Below, one piece after another: positions 32,477 through 40,439 of a DNA stretch of 53,706 nucleotides (position 1 is the first letter of the stretch; the number at the start of each line of letters is the position of its first letter). The notes under the pieces were generated by a model, which ran no database searches, had not been told where the DNA came from, and worked only from the letters and a program-made list of their open reading frames with translations. Source of the DNA: Verrucomicrobiota bacterium (GTDB lineage: Bacteria > Verrucomicrobiota > Verrucomicrobiia > Verrucomicrobiales > Akkermansiaceae). The translations under genes were made by a program, and so were the position numbers. Location of the stretch: the NCBI GenBank assembly GCA_018969605.1, contig JAGWXY010000005.1, positions 1-53,706 on the forward strand, in the 5' to 3' direction.

Positions 32477-33944
32477 GGGTATGATCGGTGTTCAAGAGTT
32501 GCTTGATGTTTCCCAGCACTTCCGCGCTCTCGGCGTCCAGCGCGGTGATTTCGTCCATGATTTCCTGCGGGCTGCGGTGCGTGATTTCCTCACCGCCGTT
32601 GGGATTCTTCACGGACAAATCAAAGGTCTTCGGGTCGATGTCCGCCACATCCACGCTCCAACTTTTCGCCGAATCGGCAAAGGTCCGCTGCTGCTCAATG
32701 AAATCCGCCAGGTCCGCATCATTCAGCGGGTTGGTCTTCCCCATATTACGGCCGGGGTCGAGCTGATAGAACCACACCTTGCGCGTCTTCGTGCCTTTCT
32801 CAAAGAAGAGCACCACCGTCTTCACGCCCGCGCCGATGAAGGTGCCGCCGGGGCAGTCGAGCACGGTGTGGAGGTTGCATTCTTCGAGGAGCTTCTGGCG
32901 CAGGCTCACCGAGGCGTTGTCGGTGTTGGAGAGGAAGGTGTTCTTGATCACAACGCCCGCGCGGCCTCCGGCCCTGAGGATCTTGATGAAGTGCTGGAGA
33001 AAGAGGAACGCCGTCTCGCCGGTGCGGATCGGGAAGTTTTGCTGCACTTCCTTGCGCTCTTTGCCGCCGAAGGGCGGATTGGCCAGCACCACATCGAAGC
33101 GGTCCTTTTCCTGAATGTCCGAGAGGTTTTCCGCGAGGGTGTTGGTATGAACGATGTTTGGCGCCTCGATGCCGTGGAGGATCATGTTCATCACGCCGAT
33201 CACATAAGCGAGCGACTTCTTTTCCTTTCCGTAAAAGGTGCGGCTCTGGAGGGTCGTGAGGTCCTTCGTGGTCAGGTTGGCGGAGCTTTTGAGGAAATCG
33301 AAAGACTCGCAAAGGAAGCCGGCGGAGCCGCAGGCGGCATCGTAAATCGATTCGCCGATCTTTGGGTTCACCACCTGGATGATGGCGCGAATGAGCGGGC
33401 GCGGCGTGTAGTATTCGCCGCCGTTGCGCCCGGCATTGCCCATGTTCTTGATCTTCGCCTCATAGAGGTGGGACAGCTCGTGTTTCTCCTTCTGCGAGCC
33501 GAACTTCAATTCGTCAATGTGGTCAATGATGTCCCGCAAGTTGTAGCCGCTGCTGATCTTGTTTTTAATTTCCCCGAAAATCTCGCCGATCTTGTACTCG
33601 ATGGTACCCGGTCCGGTGGCCCGCTGCTTGAAGCCGTGCAGGTAGGGGAATAGCTTCTGGTTGACGAAGTCCCGGAGGTCATCGCCAGTGAGGGCCTGGT
33701 GGTGGTCGATTTTGCCCGAGCCATCCCTTGGTGCGGCCCAAGAGGACCAGCGATAGGGAGCTTCCAGAATGTGGGTGTATTTCCTGCCCTCCAACGCCGC
33801 GACATCGGCTTTTTCATGCTCGAGGCTGTCGAGGTATTTCAAGAAAAGCAGCCAAGAGGTCTGCTCGGAGTAATCCAGTTCGCTGGTGCATCCGGCGTCC
33901 TTGTAGAGGATGTCGTCGATATTTTTGAAGGTCTGTTCAAACAT
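32469..33944 (-). CDS. hsdM: Type I restriction-modification methyltransferase subunit
   Basis: N6-adenine DNA methyltransferase, 491 residues. The N-terminal helical domain is MFEQTFKNIDDILYKDAGCTSELDYSEQTSWLLFLKYLD. The SAM-binding region is GEYYTPRPLIRAII ... IYDAACGSAGFL (motif I, about residue 205), and the catalytic motif IV is VVLANPPFGG (about 280). The C-terminus interacts with HsdS. It is first in the operon hsdM-KilA-N-hsdS-four-helix-hsdR. Its last residues, beyond VLGNIK, differ from the remnant near hsdS, which may mean that the tail was re-formed when the KilA-N gene inserted. The gene looks functional. Confidence 0.95.
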   Translation of the reverse strand: MFEQTFKNIDDILYKDAGCTSELDYSEQTSWLLFLKYLDSLEHEKADVAALEGRKYTHILEAPYRWSSWAAPRDGSGKIDHHQALTGDDLRDFVNQKLFPYLHGFKQRATGPGTIEYKIGEIFGEIKNKISSGYNLRDIIDHIDELKFGSQKEKHELSHLYEAKIKNMGNAGRNGGEYYTPRPLIRAIIQVVNPKIGESIYDAACGSAGFLCESFDFLKSSANLTTKDLTTLQSRTFYGKEKKSLAYVIGVMNMILHGIEAPNIVHTNTLAENLSDIQEKDRFDVVLANPPFGGKERKEVQQNFPIRTGETAFLFLQHFIKILRAGGRAGVVIKNTFLSNTDNASVSLRQKLLEECNLHTVLDCPGGTFIGAGVKTVVLFFEKGTKTRKVWFYQLDPGRNMGKTNPLNDADLADFIEQQRTFADSAKSWSVDVADIDPKTFDLSVKNPNGGEEITHRSPQEIMDEITALDAESAEVLGNIKQLLNTDHTHA

Positions 33945-34246
33945 GGGTGGAGAGTGCGTTAAACGGGGCGACAGGCAAATCTTGGCAGAGGGGGTGGGAC
34001 AATTACAGGGTCACATACAAAATTTTCGAAAAAATTTTCAGAGAGCTTCCGAGCTGCATCCGAGTAACCTCTTAAACCACAGAATCCCATCCGCCCTCAA
34101 GGCCAAACATGCCTCACTCCACCCACATTCTCCCCTCGCGGCGGCCTCCTCAGTCTCTCATAATCACACACGCGGAAAGGTGAAACTGTGAGATTTCTGA
34201 ATATTGTACTGAAATTCAGTTGCAAGGACCTTGCCAGGCAAACCAC
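33945..34246. other. Upstream region of hsdM
   Basis: About 300 bp without a real gene. The hsdM promoter must be here; I cannot assign -35/-10 boxes with confidence. It holds a short copy of the tilS 3' end at 34114-34144 (listed separately) and AT-rich patches at 34015-34035 and 34195-34215. Confidence 0.45.
34114..34144 (-). pseudogene. Duplicated remnant of the tilS 3' end
   Basis: On the minus strand it encodes RREGRMWVE-stop, the same last residues as tilS at 36667-36697. The DNA matches 27 of 29 bases (34116-34144 with 36669-36697). With tilS it brackets the TPR and glycosyltransferase genes. Confidence 0.7.
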
Positions 34247-35104
34247 TTATTTTTTTGAGGAATTGGCGGGTTGTTTGGCGAGCCATGCCTTGGCGGCTGG
34301 ATGAGCGTTCCATGCCATTAAGAGCATGTTGCCGAAACAGATTGCCTCTTCTTTGCTGCCAAAGCTGTAACCGTATGGCAGTGTTTTAGGCAGCTTGCGG
34401 GTGCCTTTGAGGTATGCCTCCACATGGGCGTTCTGTTTTCGCGCCTGAGTCAATGCATCGGCCGAAGCTGCCTCGTCATTGGTAAGAACTCGCTCCAGCA
34501 CTCGCCCCCAGAGAAAAACTATACTCGACTCGCCATCATATGGGTAGCGGTCAAACAATGCGCGAGCTTCATCGAGACGCCCCAAAACCAGAAGCACCGT
34601 GAGCAACTCGTAGCGCATGCCTTGGTTGTCCCCTTCATTCAATTTGAGCATTTCATTGAATTCAGATGCCGCTTCGTCCAGTCGACCTGCATCGCGCAAT
34701 GCAATGGCCAACTGAGCCCGAGCACGCATGTACGGTCTCGTTTCGATAAGTCCCCAGAAATGTGGCACCAACTCTTTGAAAGCCTTTTTTCCAAGGCGGT
34801 GTGCTCCGGCAGCAACGACGGTGCGAAGCGCCTCAATTTTCTCATCCCCTTCAATATCTGTCACATTCACTATCATCAAAAGCGCGTCCACATTCTCGGG
34901 ATCAAGATCAAGCGCCTGTCTTGCCAGATGTATTCGTTGCTCCCAAGTGGAAGCCTCCATGGCATCGTAGACCAAATCCTGTGCCCGCTGCTCGTTGTTA
35001 GGTTTGTCCGGACCGAAACCACTAAGGGTGCGCTCCATGAAGGCGCGCATCGCGGTAGAATCAAAGGAAGGCTTAGGAGTAGATTTCTTTGAGGATTTTG
35101 GCAT
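34247..35104 (-). CDS. Tetratricopeptide-repeat protein
   Basis: A 285-residue protein with no signal peptide. After a basic N-terminus (PKSSKKSTPKP) come helix pairs with TPR spacing: DLVYDAMEASTWEQRIHLARQALDLDPENVDALLM (residues about 42-78), RAQLAIALRDAGRLDEAASEFNEMLKLN and MRYELLTVLLVLGRLDEARALFDRYP. The C-terminus, LPYGYSFGSKEEAICFGNMLLMAWNAHPAA, resembles a domain seen in other bacterial TPR proteins of unknown role. The gene follows the glycosyltransferase-like gene by about 140 bp on the same strand, and both are bracketed by tilS tails. It presumably mediates protein contacts; no specific partner is known. Confidence 0.75.
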   Translation of the reverse strand: MPKSSKKSTPKPSFDSTAMRAFMERTLSGFGPDKPNNEQRAQDLVYDAMEASTWEQRIHLARQALDLDPENVDALLMIVNVTDIEGDEKIEALRTVVAAGAHRLGKKAFKELVPHFWGLIETRPYMRARAQLAIALRDAGRLDEAASEFNEMLKLNEGDNQGMRYELLTVLLVLGRLDEARALFDRYPYDGESSIVFLWGRVLERVLTNDEAASADALTQARKQNAHVEAYLKGTRKLPKTLPYGYSFGSKEEAICFGNMLLMAWNAHPAAKAWLAKQPANSSKK

Positions 35105-35227
35105 GCTGTTGTTTTTGATTTTTTCAAGAGTTTGGTGTGAGCAACGATGACCTACTAAGACAAAAAGTCTGATATTGGAGATTTGAAACTGAATGCCCTA
35201 CTCTCTCAAGCACAATTAAACCTCACC

Positions 35228-35259
35228 ACATCACCACATCACCGCATCACCGCATCACC
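35228..35259. repeat. 8-bp tandem repeat over the end of the glycosyltransferase gene
   Basis: Four units, ACATCACC, ACATCACC, GCATCACC, GCATCACC. The gene's stop codon (35247-35249) lies inside, so unit changes could alter the last residues. Confidence 0.75.
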
Positions 35260-36566
35260 GGATCGCTGGCCCGCTCAAGATAGCCGTTTTCGATCACTCG
35301 CCTCACATTGAACGAGCCAAGTTTGCGCGTTTTTAGAAATCCATCCCAGGCACATTCGGCAAGGGTGCCGCGGTGCAGCGAGTCAAACAGCCATTGATCG
35401 GTGTAATCCGGATTTTCCTGTTTCACGCCGGCCCGGATTTCCCTGAGCCACATCTTGTTGAATTTTTCCTGCGAACCAATACTTGGGCAAACCACGATGG
35501 GCATTCCAAGTCCGCAATAAAATGACAGCTCACTTGGCTTAGTCCAAAGGATGTCGGTTTCGTGCAGCGCGTTGTGAAAGAGGTCGAAGTATTCGTGAAG
35601 TGATTCGGAATAAATGACCCTGATCGCGTCACCGCCGGGGTCGACCTGCGCTTTGGTCTCCTCGAAGTACTCTTTGACTTCCTTTCTGATGCCAGCGACC
35701 AAGATCAATCTCAGCGCACCCGTCTGCAATTTCGCCTTCAGGCTATGTGCGATTTTACGGCCGATCTCTTTCTGGGCGCCGGCGCCTCCAACGGCGAAAG
35801 CAATCGTCAGTTTCCTGTCATTCCTGAACACGCAATTTTCCTTACCGAGGAAAAATTCCACATTCCGGCCATGTCGGGCCCGAAATTTCCCCAAGGGATC
35901 GAGGTGAAAAAGCCGCTGACCCAGATCTCTCTTGAGCACGGACAAATTTTCGTCACCAAGAAGGCCGGTGGGCAGTGGAAAACCGGTGAGATGAATTCTT
36001 TCCTCAGGCACCCCGTAGGCCTTCAGGCGGTGCGCTGCCTTGCCGCAGGGCGCAAAGTATTCCACCCGGCTTTCCCACGGATTTTTTGCAACCCAGACCC
36101 GGTTGATGTCCGCATCGCAGATGATGCAATAGACCCGATTGAATCCCTTTCTGTCCGCTGCAATCGCCGAGGCATAAAAGGAAGTGACGATCGGAATGTT
36201 TTTTTCCGAGGTGATTTCAAGCATGCCCTTGCACAGGCCCTTATCGATCTGCGACTCGAGTAAATTGACTTGGAATGTGGTGCTGGAAAGATTCCGCATG
36301 GGATAGATCGACGGAATCTTCAGCATCGAATCGAGCAAGGAAAACAGAGGAGGTCCAATCAAAGGGATGCCTTTGGCGCGTGAAAAAAATTCGTAAACAC
36401 CCAAAAGCCTTCGCCACATTTTGCGCTCCGATTGTGAGATCCTTCCGCCAGATCCAACGGTGATGATTCCCTCCTCAGCGAGGTCCTTTAGCGGGTAAAT
36501 TGCACGCTGGTGACCGTAGCCCATGTCCGCCGATACAAGCCAAACTTTGTATGTGGAATCATTCAT
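35247..36566 (-). CDS. GT-B-like glycosyltransferase family protein
   Basis: A 439-residue protein that looks like a GT-B glycosyltransferase of the MurG / diacylglycerol-glycosyltransferase type. The N-terminus VWLVSADMGYGHQRAIYPLKDLA has the Gly/His loop of that fold. The middle contains YCIICDADINRVW and FAPCGKAAHRLKAYGVPEERIHLTGFPLP, typical of the domain linker. The C-terminal domain shows TIAFAVGGAGAQKEIG and the TKPSELSFYCGLGMPIVVCPSIGSQE acceptor/donor region. It has no TM segment. It is next to a TPR gene, in a block inserted at the tilS 3' end. Donor and acceptor are unknown, and a non-catalytic role cannot be excluded. Confidence 0.6.
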   Translation of the reverse strand: MNDSTYKVWLVSADMGYGHQRAIYPLKDLAEEGIITVGSGGRISQSERKMWRRLLGVYEFFSRAKGIPLIGPPLFSLLDSMLKIPSIYPMRNLSSTTFQVNLLESQIDKGLCKGMLEITSEKNIPIVTSFYASAIAADRKGFNRVYCIICDADINRVWVAKNPWESRVEYFAPCGKAAHRLKAYGVPEERIHLTGFPLPTGLLGDENLSVLKRDLGQRLFHLDPLGKFRARHGRNVEFFLGKENCVFRNDRKLTIAFAVGGAGAQKEIGRKIAHSLKAKLQTGALRLILVAGIRKEVKEYFEETKAQVDPGGDAIRVIYSESLHEYFDLFHNALHETDILWTKPSELSFYCGLGMPIVVCPSIGSQEKFNKMWLREIRAGVKQENPDYTDQWLFDSLHRGTLAECAWDGFLKTRKLGSFNVRRVIENGYLERASDPVMR

Positions 36567-36666
36567 CGGGATTCATTGGATTCAGCGATCGCTATCGCAA
36601 AAATCAGTAAGACCAAACAACCATATCGGCCACGCTGATTTTTTTCGAGCGATTTTTGGAATTCCC

Positions 36667-37620
36667 CTACTCCACCCACATTCTGCCCTCACGGCGGCGG
36701 AGGCGTTTGCTAGCGGGAAGATTGAGCACCGCGCTACCGCCGGGTTCGAGCATTGCGAGGGCTTGATCGATCATGCGTCGGTCGATGTTGCTGATGCCGG
36801 CGACGCTAAGAAATTTTCGCAGTGCGGCGCGTTGCAGAGTCGGCCCGAATTTTTTGAGCGTGGGAAGGTGAAGGCGGCCTAGCGGATCAAGTAGGTGCAC
36901 GCTGTCGAGTTGCTCGTGAATGACGCTTTCACACTCACTAAAATCAGCCGCCGCGCGGACGAAGGCAGCAACCGCATCGCGGCCGGAAATTTCACTCATC
37001 AATGGAAACACCTCATTTCGCAGGCGGTTGCGCACCGCGACCGGTTCGCTGTTGCTCGCATCTTCGCGCCAAGCATGACCGCGCTCTTGCAACCACCCCA
37101 CCAACTCGGCATGACGCAGCGCGAGCAAAGGCCGATGCAATTCGAGCGAGCGGCGGTAGGGCAACACGATCTTTTGCACCTCGCGCATGCCTTTGAGCCC
37201 GTGTGATCCACGCAGCAAATTCCACAGCACCGTCTCCGCCTGGTCATCCGCATGATGCGCGAGCAGCACCTTGCGGCAGCGATGCTTGGTGGCGCAGTCG
37301 GCAAAAAACGCATGCCTCGCGTGGCGCGCGGCGGTCTCCATCGATTCGCCGGATTCTTTCATCCGCTGGCGAATGTCGCTGTGGCCGATCTCACAGGTCA
37401 GGCCGAGTTTTTCGGCAAGATTTTCGACAAAACGCGCATCGGCGTTGGAAGCCTTGCCGCGCAGTTGATGGTCGAGATGGCAGACGACCAAATTTTGAAA
37501 TCCCGCATCAACCAGCATGTGAAGCATCGCGACCGAATCCGCGCCGCCGGAAACACCGATCAGATAACGCGAGCGCCGCGATGCGTGGGTGAACCAGGGA
37601 ACCCTTGAGGAAACATTCAC
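36667..37620 (-). CDS. tilS: tRNA(Ile)-lysidine synthase
   Basis: Puts lysine on C34 of the CAU-anticodon tRNA-Ile so that it reads AUA. The PP-loop is YLIGVSGGADSVAML near residue 20, followed by VVCHLDHQLRGKAS, AARHARHAFF, LLAHHADDQAETVLWNLLRGS and the WREDASN..RNRLRNEVFP signature. The short C-terminal domain ends RRREGRMWVE. The ATG at 37701 would overlap tRNA-Phe, so the GTG at 37620 is preferred (317 residues). The last bases are duplicated at 34114-34144. It lies right after tRNA-Phe on the same strand, at one edge of the accessory block. Confidence 0.93.
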   Translation of the reverse strand: MNVSSRVPWFTHASRRSRYLIGVSGGADSVAMLHMLVDAGFQNLVVCHLDHQLRGKASNADARFVENLAEKLGLTCEIGHSDIRQRMKESGESMETAARHARHAFFADCATKHRCRKVLLAHHADDQAETVLWNLLRGSHGLKGMREVQKIVLPYRRSLELHRPLLALRHAELVGWLQERGHAWREDASNSEPVAVRNRLRNEVFPLMSEISGRDAVAAFVRAAADFSECESVIHEQLDSVHLLDPLGRLHLPTLKKFGPTLQRAALRKFLSVAGISNIDRRMIDQALAMLEPGGSAVLNLPASKRLRRREGRMWVE

Positions 37621-37656
37621 ACTGCCGAAAAAATTTGCAGGAACTTGAGGGAAAGG

Positions 37657-37732
37657 TGGTGGCTCGAGCCGGGATCGAACCAGCGACACGCGGATTTTCA
37701 ATCCGCTGCTCTACCAACTGAGCTATCGAGCC
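37657..37732 (-). tRNA. tRNA-Phe (anticodon GAA), CCA encoded
   Basis: On the minus strand the acceptor GGCTCGA pairs with TCGAGCC, with discriminator A and an encoded CCA. The D-arm is GCTCAGTTGGTAGAGC; the anticodon stem GCGGA/TCCGC encloses a TTGAAAA loop with anticodon GAA; the T-arm is GCTGG-TTCGATC-CCGGC. All stems close. It lies just upstream of tilS; a promoter is visible before it. It is a plausible anchor for the neighbouring accessory island, though no att duplicate of the tRNA was found. Confidence 0.97.
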
Positions 37733-37758
37733 ATACACTCCCTTGCGGGCGGGCGGAA

Positions 37759-37787
37759 ATTTAAGTGGGGTCGCTGGATTTTGACAA
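37759..37787 (-). promoter_or_regulatory. Promoter of tRNA-Phe
   Basis: On the minus strand TTGTCA (37787-37782), 17 nt, TTAAAT (37764-37759). The tRNA 5' end is 26 bp past the -10 box, giving a short leader. Confidence 0.65.
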
Positions 37788-37837
37788 CACGAAAATGACG
37801 GGTTGGTGGATTTTCGCCAAACACCGCGCATCGCGGG

Positions 37838-40297
37838 TCATTTCAGGTAGACCTCACGGGGCTTGGCCCCCTCGCCTGGCCCGACGATGCCGCGTTGCTC
37901 GAGGATGTCGACCATCCGCGCCGCACGCGTGTAACCGAGACGCAGGCGGCGCTGAAGCAGCGAGGTGCTGGCCTTTTGCTCCTGCCGCACGACCTCAATG
38001 CACTTCATAATCAATTCCTCATCGGCATCCGAGACTTCTTCTTCGTCCTCGTTATCGGCGCTGTTGATCGATGCCTGGATGTCGTTCTCAAACTTCGGCG
38101 CACCCTGCGCTGCGCAGTGGTCGATGATGCGCTCGACTTCGGCATCGGTGACGAAGGCACCCTGCGATCGCTCGAGCTTCGCCGAGCCCGGTGGCAGGTA
38201 GAGCATGTCGCCCTTGCCGACGAGTTTCTCCGCGCCCTTCGTGTCGAGGATCACGCGCGAGTCGAGCTGCGACGAAACCTGGAACGCGATGCGCGAAGGA
38301 ATGTTCGCCTTGATGATGCCCGTGACCACATCCGCGCGCGGTGTTTGCGTCGCAATGATCAAATGAATGCCGGCCGCGCGGGCCTTCTGCGCAATGCGCG
38401 CGATGCACATTTCGACATCGGCCGGAGCGGTCTGCATGAGGTCGGCCAACTCATCGATGAGCACGACAATGTACGGAAAACGATCGGGAATTTTCTCCTC
38501 TTCGATCTCCATTTCCTCCTCGTCCTCCTCAGGCATCAAGTCGCCGGACTCGAGCGCCGAGGCAATTTCCTCGATTGCCTCTTCGTCGACTTCTTCTTCC
38601 TCTTCCTCCGCGTCGAATTGCAGCTCCTGCTCGACCGGCGCCGACTTGTCCGGCCGCACGCGGTTGTTGAATCCATCGAAATTCCGAACCCCTTCCTTGG
38701 CGAAAATCCGGTAGCGTTTCTCCATTTCGTTCACCACCCACTTGAGCGCGGCGACGGTTTTTTTCGGGTCGGTCACCACCGGCACGACGAGGTGCGGGAG
38801 GCGGTTGTACATCTGCATTTCGACCACCTTCGGATCGACCATGATGAAGCGCAGTTCGTCCGGGCCGAATTTGAAAAGCATCGAGGCAATGATCGAGTTG
38901 ATGCACACCGACTTGCCCGAGCCAGTCGCGCCCGCAACGAGCAAATGAGGCATCGCGGCCAAGTCGCCGATGACCGCGCGGCCATAGACATCCTTGCCTA
39001 GCGCGAGCGGGATTTTTTTCTTCGCCGAGCGAAACTCCGGATCGTGCAGCAACTCGCGCAGCGGCACGGCAATCTTCTGAGTGTTGGCAATTTCAATGCC
39101 CACCGTGTCCTTGCCGGGAATCGGCGCGAGAATGTTGATCCGTTCCGCGCGGGTGGCGCGGGCGAGGTCGGCCTCAAGCTGAGAAATTCTCGAAACGCGC
39201 AAACCGGTCGACGGGTAAATTTCGTAACGCGTGATCGTCGGACCCCGCGTGATGTCGCCCGCGGTGACATCAATCCCGAAGGCCTTGAGCGTGTCGATGA
39301 TGACCCGTTGCGTATCAATCAACTCATCGCGATTGGTCTCCGGCGCATCATCCGTGTTGATGGCGTCGAGCATATCAAAGCCCGGCAGTTCGTAGTTTTC
39401 GAATCCGCTGACCGATAAAAACTGGTGTGAAGGCTTCTTGCGTTCGAATGGCTTCGTGCCTGGCAGCAAAGGTTCGTTGGCACGGCGCTGCGAGGCATCG
39501 ATAATCTGCGGCGTCGGAGTTTCGCGCAGCGGCAGCATTGGCTGCCTTGCTTCTTCTTCAGCTTTCTCGGCCGCCTTCTGAGCTTCCCGTTCTTTGCGCC
39601 GCTGTTCGCGTTGACGCTCGCGTTCGCTGACAAACTCCGCTTCCTTCGCCGCAAGTTCATCCGCCTCGCTGCGGCTCTCGCGCCACTCACCATATTTTTC
39701 CCATGCGGCGCGCACACACGATTTTACAAATGCCACCGGCTGCTGGCCCGTAATCAAAATCATCGCCACCAGATACGCCGTAGCTGTGATGATCAATGTC
39801 CCCGTGCGACCAAGCAGGCCGATCATCACAAATCCGCCCAGACCATTTCCCACCACGCCACCCGGACTTGGCAAATTGCATCGCTCGGCCCATCCGGTGA
39901 AAAACCAATCGGCCGCATCGAGAAAAATCGCGCCGCTCAGCAACAACACCGCAAAGCCCAGCAGCGGTCGCGGCCACAGACGACCATCGAGCACGAGCTT
40001 GATGATGCCAAACCAGATCAGCCCCACCGGTGCGATCGACGCCGCCGCACCAAAAAGCAGGATCTGCAAAAATCCGAGAATGCCACCGACCGGGCCAATC
40101 AGGTTTTCCCCCTTTGCTCCCGACTTCGATGCGAAGGCTTCAAGAAACCCCCAGCGCGGCAAGTCGGCCGGACTATAGCGCACCAGAGAAAGCAAGAGCA
40201 ACAAGCCCACCAGAATCAAAATGAGCCCGATCACCTCATTCGACCAGCGGGGAGCCTCATCCGCCACCCCGCGCTTTCTGTTGTCTTTTGCTGCCAT
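37838..40297 (-). CDS. ftsK: DNA translocase FtsK
   Basis: Septum-bound motor that moves chromosome termini at division, 819 residues. The N-terminus has four TM segments (about residues 20-195), then a basic/acidic coiled linker (EREAQKAAEKAEEEAR). The motor has Walker A GATGSGKSVC at about 453 and Walker B YIVVLIDELADLMQ at about 610. The C-terminal gamma winged helix (TSLLQRRLRLGYTRAARMVDILEQRGIVG) recognises KOPS. Between Walker A and B is a strongly acidic insert at about 551-600, absent from E. coli FtsK. ATG 40297 (MAAKDNRKRG) is preferred over 40315. It ends about 105 bp before tRNA-Phe. Confidence 0.95.
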   Translation of the reverse strand: MAAKDNRKRGVADEAPRWSNEVIGLILILVGLLLLLSLVRYSPADLPRWGFLEAFASKSGAKGENLIGPVGGILGFLQILLFGAAASIAPVGLIWFGIIKLVLDGRLWPRPLLGFAVLLLSGAIFLDAADWFFTGWAERCNLPSPGGVVGNGLGGFVMIGLLGRTGTLIITATAYLVAMILITGQQPVAFVKSCVRAAWEKYGEWRESRSEADELAAKEAEFVSERERQREQRRKEREAQKAAEKAEEEARQPMLPLRETPTPQIIDASQRRANEPLLPGTKPFERKKPSHQFLSVSGFENYELPGFDMLDAINTDDAPETNRDELIDTQRVIIDTLKAFGIDVTAGDITRGPTITRYEIYPSTGLRVSRISQLEADLARATRAERINILAPIPGKDTVGIEIANTQKIAVPLRELLHDPEFRSAKKKIPLALGKDVYGRAVIGDLAAMPHLLVAGATGSGKSVCINSIIASMLFKFGPDELRFIMVDPKVVEMQMYNRLPHLVVPVVTDPKKTVAALKWVVNEMEKRYRIFAKEGVRNFDGFNNRVRPDKSAPVEQELQFDAEEEEEEVDEEAIEEIASALESGDLMPEEDEEEMEIEEEKIPDRFPYIVVLIDELADLMQTAPADVEMCIARIAQKARAAGIHLIIATQTPRADVVTGIIKANIPSRIAFQVSSQLDSRVILDTKGAEKLVGKGDMLYLPPGSAKLERSQGAFVTDAEVERIIDHCAAQGAPKFENDIQASINSADNEDEEEVSDADEELIMKCIEVVRQEQKASTSLLQRRLRLGYTRAARMVDILEQRGIVGPGEGAKPREVYLK

Positions 40298-40439
40298 GAT
40301 CGATTGGTTGAACAAATTTAAGCCTTTTCATGCCCAGCTCGGCAAGATCGATTTCCGTATGCTGAAAATCAGGATTTCCGTATCAATTTCGGCCATTTCC
40401 CAGATTGCCACTTTGCCAAATGCCCATCCGAGCGTAGAA

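Noticed and set aside
34247-36566. Prophage origin of the TPR-glycosyltransferase block
   Set aside because: No integrase, capsid, terminase or other phage gene is present, and the block is only 2.5 kb.
37621-37701. tilS start at ATG 37701
   Set aside because: It would overlap the mature tRNA-Phe gene. The GTG at 37620 gives a normal N-terminus.
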